A stretch of DNA of 64,000 bases from Phytopythium helicoides (taxonomy: Eukaryota; Oomycota; Peronosporomycetes; Pythiales; Pythiaceae), in contig JANFNE010000011.1 of assembly GCA_024867545.1 (NCBI GenBank), forward strand, positions 62,001 to 126,000, given 5' to 3'. The position numbers and the translations under genes are program-made. The notes under the pieces are model-generated. The model ran no database searches and was not told the DNA's origin. It saw nothing but the letters and a program-made list of their open reading frames with translations. Positions 20,972-32,900 of the stretch are shown here, piece by piece. Within the stretch, counting starts at the first letter, position 1; every line of letters begins with the position of its first letter.

Positions 20972-22916
20972 ATGGCGGAGGACGCGGCACCGCTGAGCAA
21001 GAAGAGCGCGCTCCCGCACGTTACCAGTGGGCTACAGTGCGGCGAGGGCGGCGGTTGTCAGTGCCAGCCATCGGCAGCCGAGGCGCGCGAGTTCCGCAAG
21101 GTGGCTGGTTGTTGTGTGTATTGGCGTTGGAGTGAGTGGTTGCTGACAATGAATCGACCAGCGGTGGCAGCTGCTGACGGAGCACGAGCGCACGGCGTCG
21201 CTGCGAGGCGACACGGCGCAGTTCATGCAGACGGTGAATGAGTTGCTGCCGTGCCTTGGGTGCAGGAACAGCACTGAGGCGCTCTTCTACAAGCTCTCGG
21301 ATGGCGCGCTAGCGACAGGGGCGAGCATGCGAGGGTCTTCGAGCCAGCACCGGCAGGCGATGGTGGTGCCTGCGGTGATTAGCCGCTCCGGTGTTGTATT
21401 TGATGCGCACGACAGGCACTTCCGCCTCAGCGAGACGTACATGTCCAACTCGGATGCCTGCATGTCGCTTTTCCTTCACCAGGAGCGGTGGGCGAACACG
21501 TCGCTTTCGAAGGCGCTGACGACCACGGTCAAGAGCGGAGGCAAGGCAATCGTCGGCAGCTCTCGCGCGCGGTGTCTATTGCACTCGCAGCGTTCTCGTG
21601 GCCGACCTCGACCTGCAACATTCGAGGCGCTGTGGCAGAAACTGCCTGAGGAGCACCAGCGCCACCTTGCACACGTTGATTCAGATCAGTTTCTGACTGA
21701 CCTCGAGGCGTACCTGCGTCGGCACCGGTTTTGCTGTCGATGCAAGGAGAAGGTGCTGGAAGCATATGACTTGTTGCTTGGGTCAAGTTGCAGTGAGGAT
21801 GATTGTGAAGACTGCGGTTTCGACTGTCTAGACAAGCATCAGGATCCAGCGCCACTTAGCGCGGCAGATTATGGCGATGATCTGCACTTCACATCCTACC
21901 TGTTTGACGAACTTGCATACTCTCGAGCAACGAGTCAAATTATTGTGCCGTGTAACCTTGAGTTTCTCTCCCAGTTGATGGCGCGCGCTGATCAGGAGGT
22001 AGTCGGTGACTGGGGCGACCGGCACGCACGGACAATTTCCGAGGCTCAGGATGAAGTGCTCATATGCCTAGGAATGGTTATTTGGGATAAACTCCAGGCA
22101 CTATGGACCAAGTCGCGTGCAGAACAACGTGCCGAAGAGCTGCTTGTGCACTGTGCCGTATCAACGCTGCGGCGGAATTTTGACATTGCAGTGGAGGCGC
22201 TCCACGGAAAAGAGATGATGGAGCAGTTGTTAGCTGAAGAGGATGACGAGTCTCGGCGTTTGGCAAAGAAAAAGGAGAAGCGGAAGGAGAAGAAGAAGAA
22301 GCGCAAAAATGCCTCAAAGCTGAAGCAGCAAAGTGAGCGATCGGAGTCGGAAAAAAGCTTTGATACTTCATCAAGCAAGACGGTTGCGAAGAGCGGCAAG
22401 CAGCGTCCAGGTTCGAGTAGCAAACTGTCCTCAAGTGGGTCTTCAAGCCTGCGCAAGTTGCCTTCGGCGATCTCTCCTTCTCCCACAAACTCTATCAGTA
22501 GTCAGGGAGACGATGACGACGAAGAAGACATTGACGACGACAATGATACTGAAAACAATCGTGACACCAATAACCAGGGCGAGTCATCGGGAGCTCGTGT
22601 CCAGGATGATTTTGGTTTTACCAAGCACCAGTGCACTTCTTCGTGCGAGGAGCCTTGTCTGTTCAGCTCGCTGTCATTCGACGAAAACATGGAGTGGCGA
22701 CTGCTCTCATCGATGGGATGGGACCCATGCAGCCAACTCAACTCGGCGAATCCAGAGCTGGATGTGGACACGGACGATGAGCACCATGGGATTCCCGAGG
22801 ACGAGATCCGCTTCTGGAAGCAAAACCATTCGGCCATGGTTCGCCGACGGCTGGCTCAGCGTCAGAAACTGCAGCAGCGCTTCGATGAATTCGTACTGCG
22901 CACAAACGCTTCGTGA
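20972..22916 (+). CDS. GGNBP2: Gametogenetin-binding protein 2 (GGNBP2/ZNF403) homologue
   Basis: Exons 20972-21100 and 21162-22916 give 627 residues. Matches to the family order are clear: a Cys motif NELLPCLGCRNS, then FLTDLEAYLRRHRFCCRCKE and KVLEAYDLL, then WGDRHARTISEAQDEVLICL, a basic lysine run (KKKEKRKEKKKKRK), an acidic Ser-rich linker and the C-terminal EDEIRFWKQNHSAMVRRRLA. In animals GGNBP2 is a cytoplasmic/nuclear zinc-binding protein tied to germ-cell development and tumour suppression. Its molecular role is unclear. The start at 20972 (MAEDAAPLSKK) was chosen because the family has a short N-terminus; upstream in-frame Met codons exist. Confidence 0.78.
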
Positions 22917-23103
22917 GTAGGTGAGCCAACCCAATAAACAAGGAAATCGCGTTTTTGCTGTCGTTATGCAAAGAAAAGTGATATGTAGTGGCGAATGAAC
23001 ACGGCAAAAATTTTGCTCTTTTGTCTGACGGATGATGGAGTTTGCAACAACTACACACGCGTCGATAAAGTACTAAAGTTGGAAACACTAGCTAACTACA
23101 TGC

Positions 23104-25238
23104 TCACGACGCTGGCCAAACAGCCGCAAGCTCCTTTTCGAGCGACGCGATCGCTTGGTCCATCATATCTTTATGGGCAGTGCACGACTCGAGTGCTTTC
23201 GCAACCTGCTGCTGATCTTTTTCAATCCGCGATGTGTACATCCGCGTCATTTCGGCGTAGGCAATCGAAGCTTGCTCCAGCTCTTGTTTCGCCTTCGCCC
23301 TCCTGGCGACCGTGGCACTTTCGTTCAGGAGCTGCGCATTCTTCACCTCCACCTCCTCGGTTTCGTCAAGTGTCATCTTGATGGCATTTTCTCGTTTCGT
23401 GCGTTCTCTTTTGATAGCTTCTTCAATCTTGTGGAGGGTAGCCGCTGTCTCTTGCTCGTTTTCGAGCGCTTTCACAAGCTCCTCGCCCAGCTCCTCAACT
23501 TGTGCCTCAAGCTTGACCTTATCCTTGCGCGCAGCACTTGTTCGTGCCAACCGGGAATTCTTCAGCTCTTGGAGGGCTCGACGCGTATGGGACTTGAGAT
23601 GCTGCGTTAACGCCTTTGCAGCGTCCACACCACCCATTCGCGCGTCGATCACAATCTCATAGTCAAAGCCAAGAGCGTTTTTCGCTGTCATAGGCATCAG
23701 CTTCATGGAAGTCGCTTTCTCTTTGTACACTTCCACTTGAGCTTCGACCTCGTCTTGCTGTTCTGTGATCGTCCTCTCAACTGCGAAAATGGCGTCTTCG
23801 GTTTGCTTTCTCTTTTGAAAAGTTGCGTTGATTTGCTCCTTGAGACGCGTGCTTTCTTGAGCGATCCTGTTAGCCTCGTCAGCAGAGAGCTCCTGGTTGT
23901 TGACAATCGTTTGGAGCTTTTGCACCTCTTCTTTAAGAAGAACTCCACCCGCTCCTAAACAAACCCCACGAGTTGTTGGCAAACAGCGTGAAGCCAAATA
24001 ATACAAACTATCAACGTACTCTTTTGGTCGAGAATGGAACTATACTTGGTAATTCGGCGTTCAACGTTTGCTGTCACGTCGAGGGTTTGCTTGATCAGTT
24101 CCTGAAGCTTCGACTGATCACTCAGCATATCTTTTTTCTTTTGACGAAGACTTGGCAGCGAAGCCTAGGAGCACAATGGCAATCGTTAACAACGAACAAA
24201 AGACCTCTTTTCGAAACATAGACGAACCTTGGTTGCCTTTGCCATCTCAATACGATGTTTGAGCTCTTGCTGCTGCCTCCCGAGATCCATCACTTGCTCT
24301 GCGATGGCTTGGTTGTGTGCCTCTGCACTCGCATAGCAGCAAGGATTAGCTCTTTCCTTTTTGTATTGTCGCTAGCAATGCGCTAACGATCCGCACCGTG
24401 CTTCTCCGCTTCTTCCTTTTCAAGAGCATTATACTTCTCGTCTTCGCCGGCTAGGAACACCTCATATGCGGGTCCAAGGTACTCGAAGAAGGATTTGTCG
24501 CTGTTCTCTTCCTCCTCCTCCTGGGCAGAGTAGTCTGGCTTCTGCGCCATCTCGTTGTACTGCATAGAAGCCAACAATCCTGAGTGAGCGTAGCAACATT
24601 ATTCCAAGGCCATGCATCATCGAGCGCACCGTGATCAATTCAACGAGCCACATCAAGGCAGCAAGCTGCGCGGGCCACGAGTGCGGACTTCCCGCCGAGG
24701 TGAGCGCCGTCTTGGACAGCGTAAACGGGTACCGCAGGTTGCGTAGGTGCACAATAATATCCTCTTCAGGGCGCTCGCCAAAGTTGATGTTGGGGTCCAC
24801 GAGCCGGAACATGAACGCAAACAGGTAGTACACATCCTTCTTGGACGGCGAGCGCAGCGCCCTCTGGTTGATCGGCTGGTCGAAGCCGCTTTCCGCGAGG
24901 AACGCCATGAGCGTGTTGATGCTGTCGTTCATAAACTTCTTGTCGCTAATCGGCCGCGGGTCGGCCACACGGCCGTTCGGTCCGCGCGCCGACATGGACG
25001 GCCGCCCGCTGTACGCGCTGCTGCGGCGGCCATTGCTACCGATCGACTGGCGCGGAAGCGAGTTGCGTGGCACCAGCGCGTGCGCGGCAGGGCGCGCAGC
25101 CGCCGACACGCGACGCGACGCGCCGCTCAACGGGCCGATGGAGCGGCGCTTGGTCGCCCCCATGGACGCGCGCGAGGCCGCGCCGGGCCGCGCGTTGAGC
25201 TGCGACGAGCTCACAGGCCCAAGTGTCGTGCGCCGCAT
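23104..25238 (-). CDS. NDC80: Kinetochore protein NDC80/HEC1
   Basis: Five exons (24630-25238, 24397-24559, 24228-24322, 24020-24164, 23104-23954) give 620 residues. The basic N-tail (about 1-95) carries several R-R-x-S/T sites. The calponin-homology domain (about 100-215) includes KKDVYYLFAFMFRLVDPNIN and PAQLAALMWLVELIT. A long coiled coil follows, with the family-typical KYSSILDQK and LGFDYEIVIDARMGG segments. NDC80 binds microtubules as part of the Ndc80 complex at the outer kinetochore. ATG 25238 (MRRTTLGPVSSS) was chosen because the upstream frame lacks a plausible sequence and has low-complexity DNA. Confidence 0.92.
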
Positions 25239-26162
25239 CGAGGGGGGGAGGGGGAGCGCGTCCGTCACGGGCGGAGCAGGGGAAGGCGAGCGCTGGAGCT
25301 CGAGGCCGCGCGACACCTTGGGCTCTCGCGGCGCGATTTTCGGATTTGAAAATTTTGAAAAGAAAAACAATGTCACAAAAATGTTGATAGTTGGAATAAT
25401 GACGGACGTGTGAATAGTGAATGCTTGTGGAGGGGAGGGGGGGGAATATCGATTGAGAGGGCGGCGGGAAGAACGTGGCGTGGTGGCAGCTGTTGCACCG
25501 ACGAGCTCCGCCAGGATCACGCGCGGGCTCTGCAGGTTGCGCTGAATGCCGCAGCAAGTGGTGAGTCCTTATGAAAAGCCTGCCGGACGGTGAGCTGCAC
25601 CCAACAGCTTTGGAGCCGCCTTGATCCGGCGCTAAGCACGGTCGAGGTGTTCATCTCCATGATGCTCCGACGCTTGGGGGCTCCGTTGCCGCCGTCCAAG
25701 CGCCTTTACGCCTGTAGTGAGCTGTAGAGGCCGACGCCGAAATACAGAGAGAGTGAGAGCAGATCACAGCGACGGAGGCTCCCGCAGTCCGTCGAGTACC
25801 ACGCTGTAATGCTGATCGAGTGTTGGAGCGTTGCTCCAGATGAGCACCAAGTTGGCTCGGCAAGTGCAGTGCCGGGGATTCGGTATGCAGATAGAACGCC
25901 CGCAATGCTGGGCTTGCACTGTACGGACAGCGCCATCACGCGAGTGGAGGGACGTTCCAGCTCGCAGGCCTGGCTCGCGTGAACTGCAGCGACTGACTCA
26001 CTCGGCCTCGTTCTCGGTGGAGCACTCATCATTCGTCGAGGCATTTCCGATATAGACGTCGACAACGCGAGTGCAGCTCGCCGGAACATTGCGCTGGCGC
26101 TCCTCAGGCTACGACAACCACCGTTTTAAAGACCTGGCCGGCTGGACAGCTCTATTGACTTA
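25239..26162. other. Intergenic region, 0.92 kb, with a segment shared upstream of two paralogues
   Basis: The NDC80 side holds an AT-rich block (about 25338-25390) and a G-rich run (about 25432-25442). From about 25845 to 26160 patches resemble 27320-27633, the region before the second paralogue at 27634. Short fragments on the minus strand (for example 25517-25699) look weakly coding, but no complete gene can be built. Confidence 0.35.
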
Positions 26163-27068
26163 ATGGAGAGGCGGAAGCTGCGAACATTGAGCGACCGACA
26201 GAAGCAGGACGCGCGGGTGCCGACACGTCACTTACAGGTAGAAGACAGCAACACAAACAGCAGTACGGCCACTGCGGAGGGCGATGCAGGGAAGACCGTC
26301 GACTGGTCTTACCTCTCCGGGTCGAACGCGACCGCCGATGGGTTTGGAGTTGTGCATGTCGGCTCGAACGAGACAGAGGAGTGGCAAGACATCTTCCCCA
26401 ATGGCTCCATCGTAAAGATCGTGTACGTCAGCGGCTCCGGGTCGTCTGACACGATTGTGATCGTCCCAGACGATGACGCGAGCGCCTCGGGTAGCGACCC
26501 AAGCTCTACCTCTGCGTTCGAGGACAGCTCGTCAGGTTCGTTGAACTCTACCGCCAACCCCGTATACATCCGTCCGCCAAGGGAATCCAACTCGAGCTCA
26601 AGCTCTGGCGATCATCTTCTCACCGAGTCGTCTGCCTCCGAGTTGTCAACGCTGTCGTATGCTGTCATCTACTCGGTCGTCGCAGTTTTCGTGATCGTTG
26701 CTGGCGTGTTCATGGCAAGGCGGTACACGCGAAAGCAACGAGAAGATGTCATGCCCAACCCTGACAGAAATCCACGCACATATGACCTGTCGGCTATCTT
26801 CAACGCCAACCGATCGCGACGACGGGCATCATCGCCCAGCATCCTTGGCGACGAACTTGAACGTTGGCGGCAGCAGCGGTCCACGGATCTCCAAGCCAGC
26901 TCACTGAGGCCGACATCAATCCTTGCCGACAACGAGACGGTGGGTCCACGACGACCAACGGTGTCGCTCACACCACTTCGGCGCACCGATCGCCTGGTGC
27001 GAGCCACACTTGAGGCCAACCGCTTACGCTCCAGCACCGCTCCCGTGGTGCTCTACCCAAACCCATAG
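26163..27068 (+). CDS. Single-pass membrane protein with Ser-rich ectodomain, tandem copy 1
   Basis: A 301-residue frame with no intron. The N-terminus MERRKLRTLSDRQKQDARVP has no signal peptide, so an upstream exon may be missing. A conserved block (VDWSYLSGSNATADG, DIFPNGSIVKIVYVSGSGSS) carries NAT and NET sequons. A Ser-rich stalk follows, then one hydrophobic helix (YAVIYSVVAVFVIVAGVFMA, about 170-190) and an Arg-rich tail with RTYDLSAIFNANRSRRRASS. The extracellular-like composition before the helix suggests type I topology. The family is not known to me. The gene at 27634 is a clear paralogue. Confidence 0.7.
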   Translation: MERRKLRTLSDRQKQDARVPTRHLQVEDSNTNSSTATAEGDAGKTVDWSYLSGSNATADGFGVVHVGSNETEEWQDIFPNGSIVKIVYVSGSGSSDTIVIVPDDDASASGSDPSSTSAFEDSSSGSLNSTANPVYIRPPRESNSSSSSGDHLLTESSASELSTLSYAVIYSVVAVFVIVAGVFMARRYTRKQREDVMPNPDRNPRTYDLSAIFNANRSRRRASSPSILGDELERWRQQRSTDLQASSLRPTSILADNETVGPRRPTVSLTPLRRTDRLVRATLEANRLRSSTAPVVLYPNP

Positions 27069-27633
27069 ATGTGAATGTCGGTGCCGTGAATAAATTATCG
27101 TTCTCGTCCAATGCCGATCGTGGTGCCTGGCTGAAGAACGAGTTCAAGGCGGAAGATGGGTGTTGCGATCTCGACGATCTGGAAGATGGTCTCGGCAAGG
27201 GCTCCGATGCTACGAGCTATCTGTTCCCGCATAGAGCCCCTGAGCTCCCGCGATGAAACGTGCAGTGTACCACGCAGTAACGCTGTACCGTCCAGCGGAG
27301 GTGCTGACCATCGTGCTTGGCATGTATGTTGGTGCAGCACGTGCAGTGCCGGGGCTGCCCATGGTCCGTTCCGTCAGCGTGGATCACCTTGTTGAGCTTT
27401 GCTCTGTGTAGGGACGGACGGCGCGGCCAGACGGTGGAGTTGAGTGGAGGCCTCGCGGAGAGGCTGGGCTCATGTAGAAAGCTTGAGCACGCTACACTGA
27501 CTCACTGATGGGAACGGCTCTCGGTGATGAAAGTACGTAGCGCGCTAATACTCTCACGGCGGCACTTTCGATACCGACCTCGACCGCACAGGCGGCGTGC
27601 TCTGAGCGGCTCCTCCAGACTGAGCTAGTCGCG
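27069..27633. other. Intergenic region between the tandem paralogues
   Basis: This gap of 0.57 kb holds the 3' end of copy 1 and the leader of copy 2. An in-frame extension upstream of ATG 27634 stays open to about 27541 and reads TLTAALSIPTSTAQA, which is signal-like but starts without ATG. An exon junction near 27590 is possible but not provable. Confidence 0.3.
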
Positions 27634-28542
27634 ATGGTAGCATCAGAGAGGCGACGGCTGCTGCGGGGGCCGAACGCCGCACAGGAGCAGGACGAGCAGG
27701 TGCCGGCACGTCGCTTACAGGGAGAAGCTACGGATGCAGAGGACACGACTAGCTCCGTGGATGGAGAGGCGGGGGAGACCGTCGACTGGTCTTACCTCTC
27801 CGGGTCGAACGCAACCGCCGATGGATACGCGGTCGTCCACGTCAACTCGAACTCCACGGACGAGTGGGAGGACATCTTCCCCAACGGCTCCACCGTCAAG
27901 ATCGTGTACATCAGCGGCTCCGGGTCGTCCGACACGATCGTGATCGTCCCAGACGATGATAGCAGCGCGTCGGCGAGCGCTTCGAGCTCAGCTTCAGCGT
28001 CCGAAGACACTTCGTCCACCACACTGAGCCCAACCTCGAGCCCCGTGTACACGCTCCCGTCAAGCAGCTCCGGTTCAGGATCAGGCTCCGACATCAAGGC
28101 AGAGTCTTCGGGCTCGATGAGCTCTGCGCTGTCATACTCGATCATCTTCGCAGTCGTCGCGGTCTTCATGGTCGTCGTCGGCGTGTTTGTCGCGAGGCGG
28201 TATTCACGAAAACGCAGCGGTGGCAACGGCCACCCACAAGGACGAACGCGCACATATGACCTGTCGGCCGTCTTCAACGCCAACCGATCGCGACGACGGA
28301 CATCATCGCCCAGCATTCTCGGCGAAGAAGCTGAGCGCTGGCGGCAGCAGCAGTCCACGGATCTCCAAGCCAGCTCGCTGCGACCGTCGTCGATCCTCGC
28401 CGACAACGAGACGCTGGCTCCGCTTCGGCCGACGGTGTCACTGACCCCACTGCGTCGCACAGATCGGCTGGCTCAGGCCACTCTTGATTCCAGTCGCACG
28501 CGGTCAACCACTGCTCCCGTGGTGCTGTACCAGACCCCCTAG
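27634..28542 (+). CDS. Single-pass membrane protein with Ser-rich ectodomain, tandem copy 2
   Basis: A 302-residue paralogue of the gene at 26163. It starts MVASERRRLLRG and keeps VPARRLQG, then VDWSYLSGSNATADGYAVVH, DIFPNGSTVKIVYISGSGSS, a longer Ser stalk, the helix YSIIFAVVAVFMVVVGVFVA and the tail motif RTYDLSAVFNANRSRRRTSS. The cytoplasmic tail is the best conserved part (LTPLRRTDRLAQATL). The helix and tail suggest the same orientation as copy 1. As in copy 1, no signal peptide is encoded after the assigned ATG. Confidence 0.7.
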   Translation: MVASERRRLLRGPNAAQEQDEQVPARRLQGEATDAEDTTSSVDGEAGETVDWSYLSGSNATADGYAVVHVNSNSTDEWEDIFPNGSTVKIVYISGSGSSDTIVIVPDDDSSASASASSSASASEDTSSTTLSPTSSPVYTLPSSSSGSGSGSDIKAESSGSMSSALSYSIIFAVVAVFMVVVGVFVARRYSRKRSGGNGHPQGRTRTYDLSAVFNANRSRRRTSSPSILGEEAERWRQQQSTDLQASSLRPSSILADNETLAPLRPTVSLTPLRRTDRLAQATLDSSRTRSTTAPVVLYQTP

Positions 28543-28716
28543 ATGTGCAAGTGAGTGCAGTTGCAGTGTTACATGTGTAGAAATGTAAATAAATTAAGTC
28601 ATCGCGCAGTGATTGGGCTCGAAATGGGCCGCTTTTCAGCCAATAGAGCGCTCGTGATGACTGGCTGGAAGCGCGTGACCTGCATCCACGCGCGCTCTCC
28701 CTACGTAAAGCGCAAG

Positions 28717-28718
28717 CT

Positions 28719-28756
<38 letters not shown>
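28717..28756. repeat. AGC trinucleotide repeat upstream of the TPR gene
   Basis: About a dozen AGC units run up to three bases before ATG 28759. If ATG 28555 or 28624 were used, the repeat would code for a poly-serine leader. I regard it as 5' leader. Confidence 0.7.
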
Positions 28757-28758
<2 letters not shown>

Positions 28759-28759
<1 letters not shown>

Positions 28760-29769
28760 TGGCACGGCAGTACTCTGTGGCGGAGCTGGTAGCCCAGGCC
28801 GAGAAGCTCGTGGACCAGTGCCAGCCGGATCTGGCCGTGCAGTTCTACGAGAGGGCGCTCAAGCTCGAGCCGGCCAACACGGCGCTGCTGGACGCCGTGG
28901 GCGAGCTATCGACCGAGCTGGGCAACCCCGAGCGCGCGCTGCAGGCCTTCCAGCAGAGCGTGGCCATCGCACCGGCGCAGAACCCGAGCAAGTGGTTCTA
29001 CCTGTCGCAGATCGTGGTCGGCGACGAGGCCGAGAAGTTCGCGCTGCAGGGCGTGCAGTACCTCAAGCTGGAGCTCGAGCGGCTCGACCCGCAGAGCGAG
29101 GAGGCAGAGATCCTCAAGAAGCAGCTATGTGATGCTTACTGCGCGCTCGGAGAGCTTTACATGACGGATCTGTGCGACCACGACCAGGCCGAGGCACGCT
29201 GCGAGGCGTACATTACGGAAGCCATGAAATTCGACGTCGGATTGCCCGAGCCCACGCAGGCGCTAGCCAACTTACGCCTCACGCAGCAGCGCAAGGACGA
29301 GGCGCTCTCGCTGCTTGAGGAAACGTACAGGCGCTTGAACGAGAACTGCGACGAGAACAGCCTCCCGCCGCTCGAGTTCCGCATCTTCACAGGTAAGCTG
29401 CTGATCGAGGTTGAGCAGTACGAGGCCGCCAGCGACGTGCTCGAGGACGTCATGCAGGTGGACGATGAGAATGCCGAGCTCTGGTTCCTTGTTGGCACGT
29501 GCTACCGGGCCATGGACGACCTCTCAAACGCGCTCGAGTTCTTCGAAAAGTGTGGCAAGATGCTTACCAAACTCAAGCGCGAGCTGCGTGGCGATTTCCA
29601 CTTGAACGAGCAACTTGAGAGCGTCGAGCAGGCGGTAGCAGAGATTAAGACAGCGATTGCCAATCGCCCCGCAGACGAAGATGATGACGATGACGACGAC
29701 GACGACAGCGAGGACGATACCGACGGCCAACGGCACGGCACCGACGAGGATGTCGACATGGAGGACTAA
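28759..29769 (+). CDS. TPR protein resembling ribosomal-protein chaperone Acl4
   Basis: A 336-residue intronless protein made of TPR helices and an acidic C-terminus. TPR-like units include DLAVQFYERALKLEPANTAL, NPERALQAFQQSVAIAPAQN, QYEAASDVLEDVMQVDDENA and DLSNALEFFEKCGKML. The tail is a run of Asp/Glu (about 305-320) ending DEDVDMED. The same layout is known in Acl4, the dedicated chaperone of ribosomal protein Rpl4, and in its plant homologues. The assignment rests on architecture and general similarity only. Two boxes lie upstream: ATTGG at 28612 and CCAAT at 28640. Confidence 0.65.
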
Positions 29770-29905
29770 GCTGAAGAGGAAGAAGCACGTGTAATTATGG
29801 AGAATGCGAGGCAGTAGCGAGAGACGACAAGGATCTATCTTTTTGAGTGGAGCAATAGATTTCCTGTTTGCTTGTTCATGCCACCGCTCGTCGTAGTGTC
29901 TACCT

Positions 29906-32900
29906 TTAGGTGCCATCATCAATCGGTGATGGGAGTGGAAGCGATACACACACAATACGACCGACACCCACTCCAAAGATAACACGCTCCTCATCTGGGG
30001 CGAGCGCTTGTGCTGTGATACGATCCTTTTGAGAATCCTTTCCGAGTCCATTCGACTTGGAAATGTCGCTCGCACGGAGTAGCACTTGGTGGTCGCGCAG
30101 TGTGAGTGCCGACATGACCGTGGCGACGTTTCCATCGTTGGTCACAACACGTGAGGAGCGCGAGCAAATGTCGAGGAATGTTATGGGGTGCCCACCAGGC
30201 ACCTCAAGCTTTGCAAGCAGGGTGCCATTGAGGTGAAATGAAAGTAGCACTGGCATTCCCGAGCCCATAGAGTGCGCAATAACATGGCCAACGCTAGACA
30301 AAGCAACCGCCGTCACACCGGGAGCAAGCGTGCCTGTGCCAACGTCAAATTGACGCAAGATTGCACCGTCTTCGAGGCTATGAGCAAGGCATTCGTTGGC
30401 TGCCGATCCGCTCACGCAAACGTTTAATTCCTCCGATATCGAGACACAGTTGATACGTGCGCGATGTCCCAAGAGCACCTGGTCCGCCGCGTAGTCGTTT
30501 CCTAGAACAGGCTTTGACGAAGATACCGGGGACGAAGGCAGGGATGATGCCTTTGACGAAGTTCCTGGCACTCCGCCTCGAGCGCCTCGTCGAAAGAGCT
30601 TAATTGTGTCGAGTATCGTCGAATTTGAGTGAGCAACTTTCCAGACAGAGAGAGTGCCATCCGCACTTCCTAATGTCAGTAGCGACCCCAGGCGGTTCGT
30701 GCCGAGGCAAGTTACGACAGCACTGTGCTGTAGTAGGCGGTAGAGCAGAGATCCATCTGCAGCAGAATGGAAACGCGCAGAAAAGTCGTGGTGCCCAACA
30801 GAGCACAGTACCGAGCCTGAACTCAGGAATGCAACCCTATGAGAAAGGCAAAGTGAGTCTGCACTTCCTTCGAGCAATCGCTTTTCGCCAAGTGCTCGGT
30901 GGCTCTTGCGATCTTGGAGTTCAAGAAAATCACTTACTGGGAGATGAGTTCGATCGACCGATGCTTGGCCACTATTGGTAGGAGACGTGACTGGCGTAGA
31001 TGTAGTCTTGAAAACGCTTGCTGTCGCTCTTGTAGCTGATGCTGAGATGTCGTTTAGGGTCAAGTGATTATGCTGGTGCTGAGAGAGATCGCGTTGTTGA
31101 TGATGGTGGTGCACCTTAGTGGACTTTGCCCCGTATCGATGAGTCGAAAGCATTCCGTTGCTGTCGAGACATAAGATCGTAGAGGTTCCTGGGATCATGG
31201 CGATGTGAACAACTGGCGCTTCATGAGGAACGACAAGCTGGGTCATATCTACTGCCGTACGCAAAATTTCCGGAGCATGTCCGAGGTAGGCTTCTGGTTC
31301 AGGTCCGAAAAGCATGTCTGGAACCAAATCTTGAGCCTGGACCTGGCGCGAAGGATGTGGGTCACGCAGCACTTGTGTTGGCGTCTGACCGAAATGCGCG
31401 ATTTGCGCTCGCATAGACGACTTGAGCACAGGGTCAGTGATGGAGTCAATGTCAACCATTCCCTCGTATGTGAGGTAGAAAAAGATGTTGCTGGCAGCCT
31501 CAGCGGCTGGTCCTCGCTGCTTGGCGCCGAAGACGAGATCGATCCACTGGTGGATATTTGCAGACACGTAATCACTTTCGAGCACAAGCAAATTCTTGAG
31601 TACAAAGTCTTCGGGGGACTTTGCCCATGGAGGCAACACCACATTACCAATGGGTACGCCGTTTTGCTTGATACCCAAGTCTAGACGATTACGATTCATG
31701 AGGAACTCAGGAAGATAGAACCATTCTGGTGTAAGTTCTTTGAGATCTGTGAAATCGGTTAGGCAGTTGCGCCAGGTCTCGGCAACACAGTGGAACAAGC
31801 GATCGGCATGATCGTACTTGCCTCCCTGGACTGCAAGGGCAAATGACGTAAATGGCTCGAGCCGAATGAGATAGTAAAGCACGGCGCCAATGTTTGAGTA
31901 GTGGGTTCCATACCTAGTGACGCAAACAATTCTCAGTCATGTGGTAAATTTGCAACTTATAGGCATGCGTCCTTACATGAATTTGGGGATGTCTGGGTCA
32001 TCGAACGCTTGGTATCGGTCGAGAAAAAACTTTAGGCGGGAAGGTTCCAGAGCACCCATTGGCTTTGATAGGTCTCGATAAGTCGATCGGCGTGACAGAT
32101 CAAGAGTTGGCGACTCGTAATCAGCTATAACCCATGGAAATACTGGGTACTGCGTCAAGTCGTTGTACGTACGGCCCGCAATCGTGTTCAGCCACATCAA
32201 GTACTCGAATGTCGAGACCTCGTGATTTACCCACCGCGAAGTCATGTTTGAGTTGCGGAAGATGCTACTCGGATGACGAAGCCTCCGAACCGTTGGATCT
32301 CGTTTGAGGAGCAGCGGCCTTCGATTCATCAGTGCTTCGTGAAAAGCAGTGACTTCGTCGCCAGTAAAGTTGAAAAAGTAGTTTTTTCGCGTCGACTGGA
32401 TAAAGACCTCGAGTGCTGTTGGTTTCAGTAGGTACCGCCGTCGATACAACCCACTGATGTCATCAATACGCCATCGCCGGTTCTTGAACAAGAATCGCCA
32501 TGGCTTATCAATGGGTACAGAACCCTTTCGCTCCACAATAACAGCATCGTGTTCATCGACGACTCGATCGGCAATAAAGCCAAAAAGCGAATCGGATAAC
32601 AGTAATCGCCCTTCAACAACGTGCAAATGGCGAATGAGCTTCACTCGAAACTGGATCTCGCGTCTGGATCGCAAGTTTAGACGTACTGGGGGCGTTGGAG
32701 GTAAATGTGTAGAAGGTGCTGAAGTATCCCGCAGGGAATTCTTTAAGTCACCGTGTGCAGCGAATGCTACCTTCCCCGGAATCGATACACTCGCAGGAGA
32801 TGTGACAGGATCCGCAGGGTCTTCTAAATTGTCAAGAGATACTTGAGCCACATTGTTATCCATGATTGTCGAAACTTCTTGCATGATCGATTGAGCTTCC

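Noticed and set aside
25517..25699. Short minus frame (MEMNTSTVLSAGSRRLQSCW) upstream of NDC80, perhaps an extra exon
   Set aside because: No good donor site joins it to NDC80, and NDC80 has a normal start at 25238.
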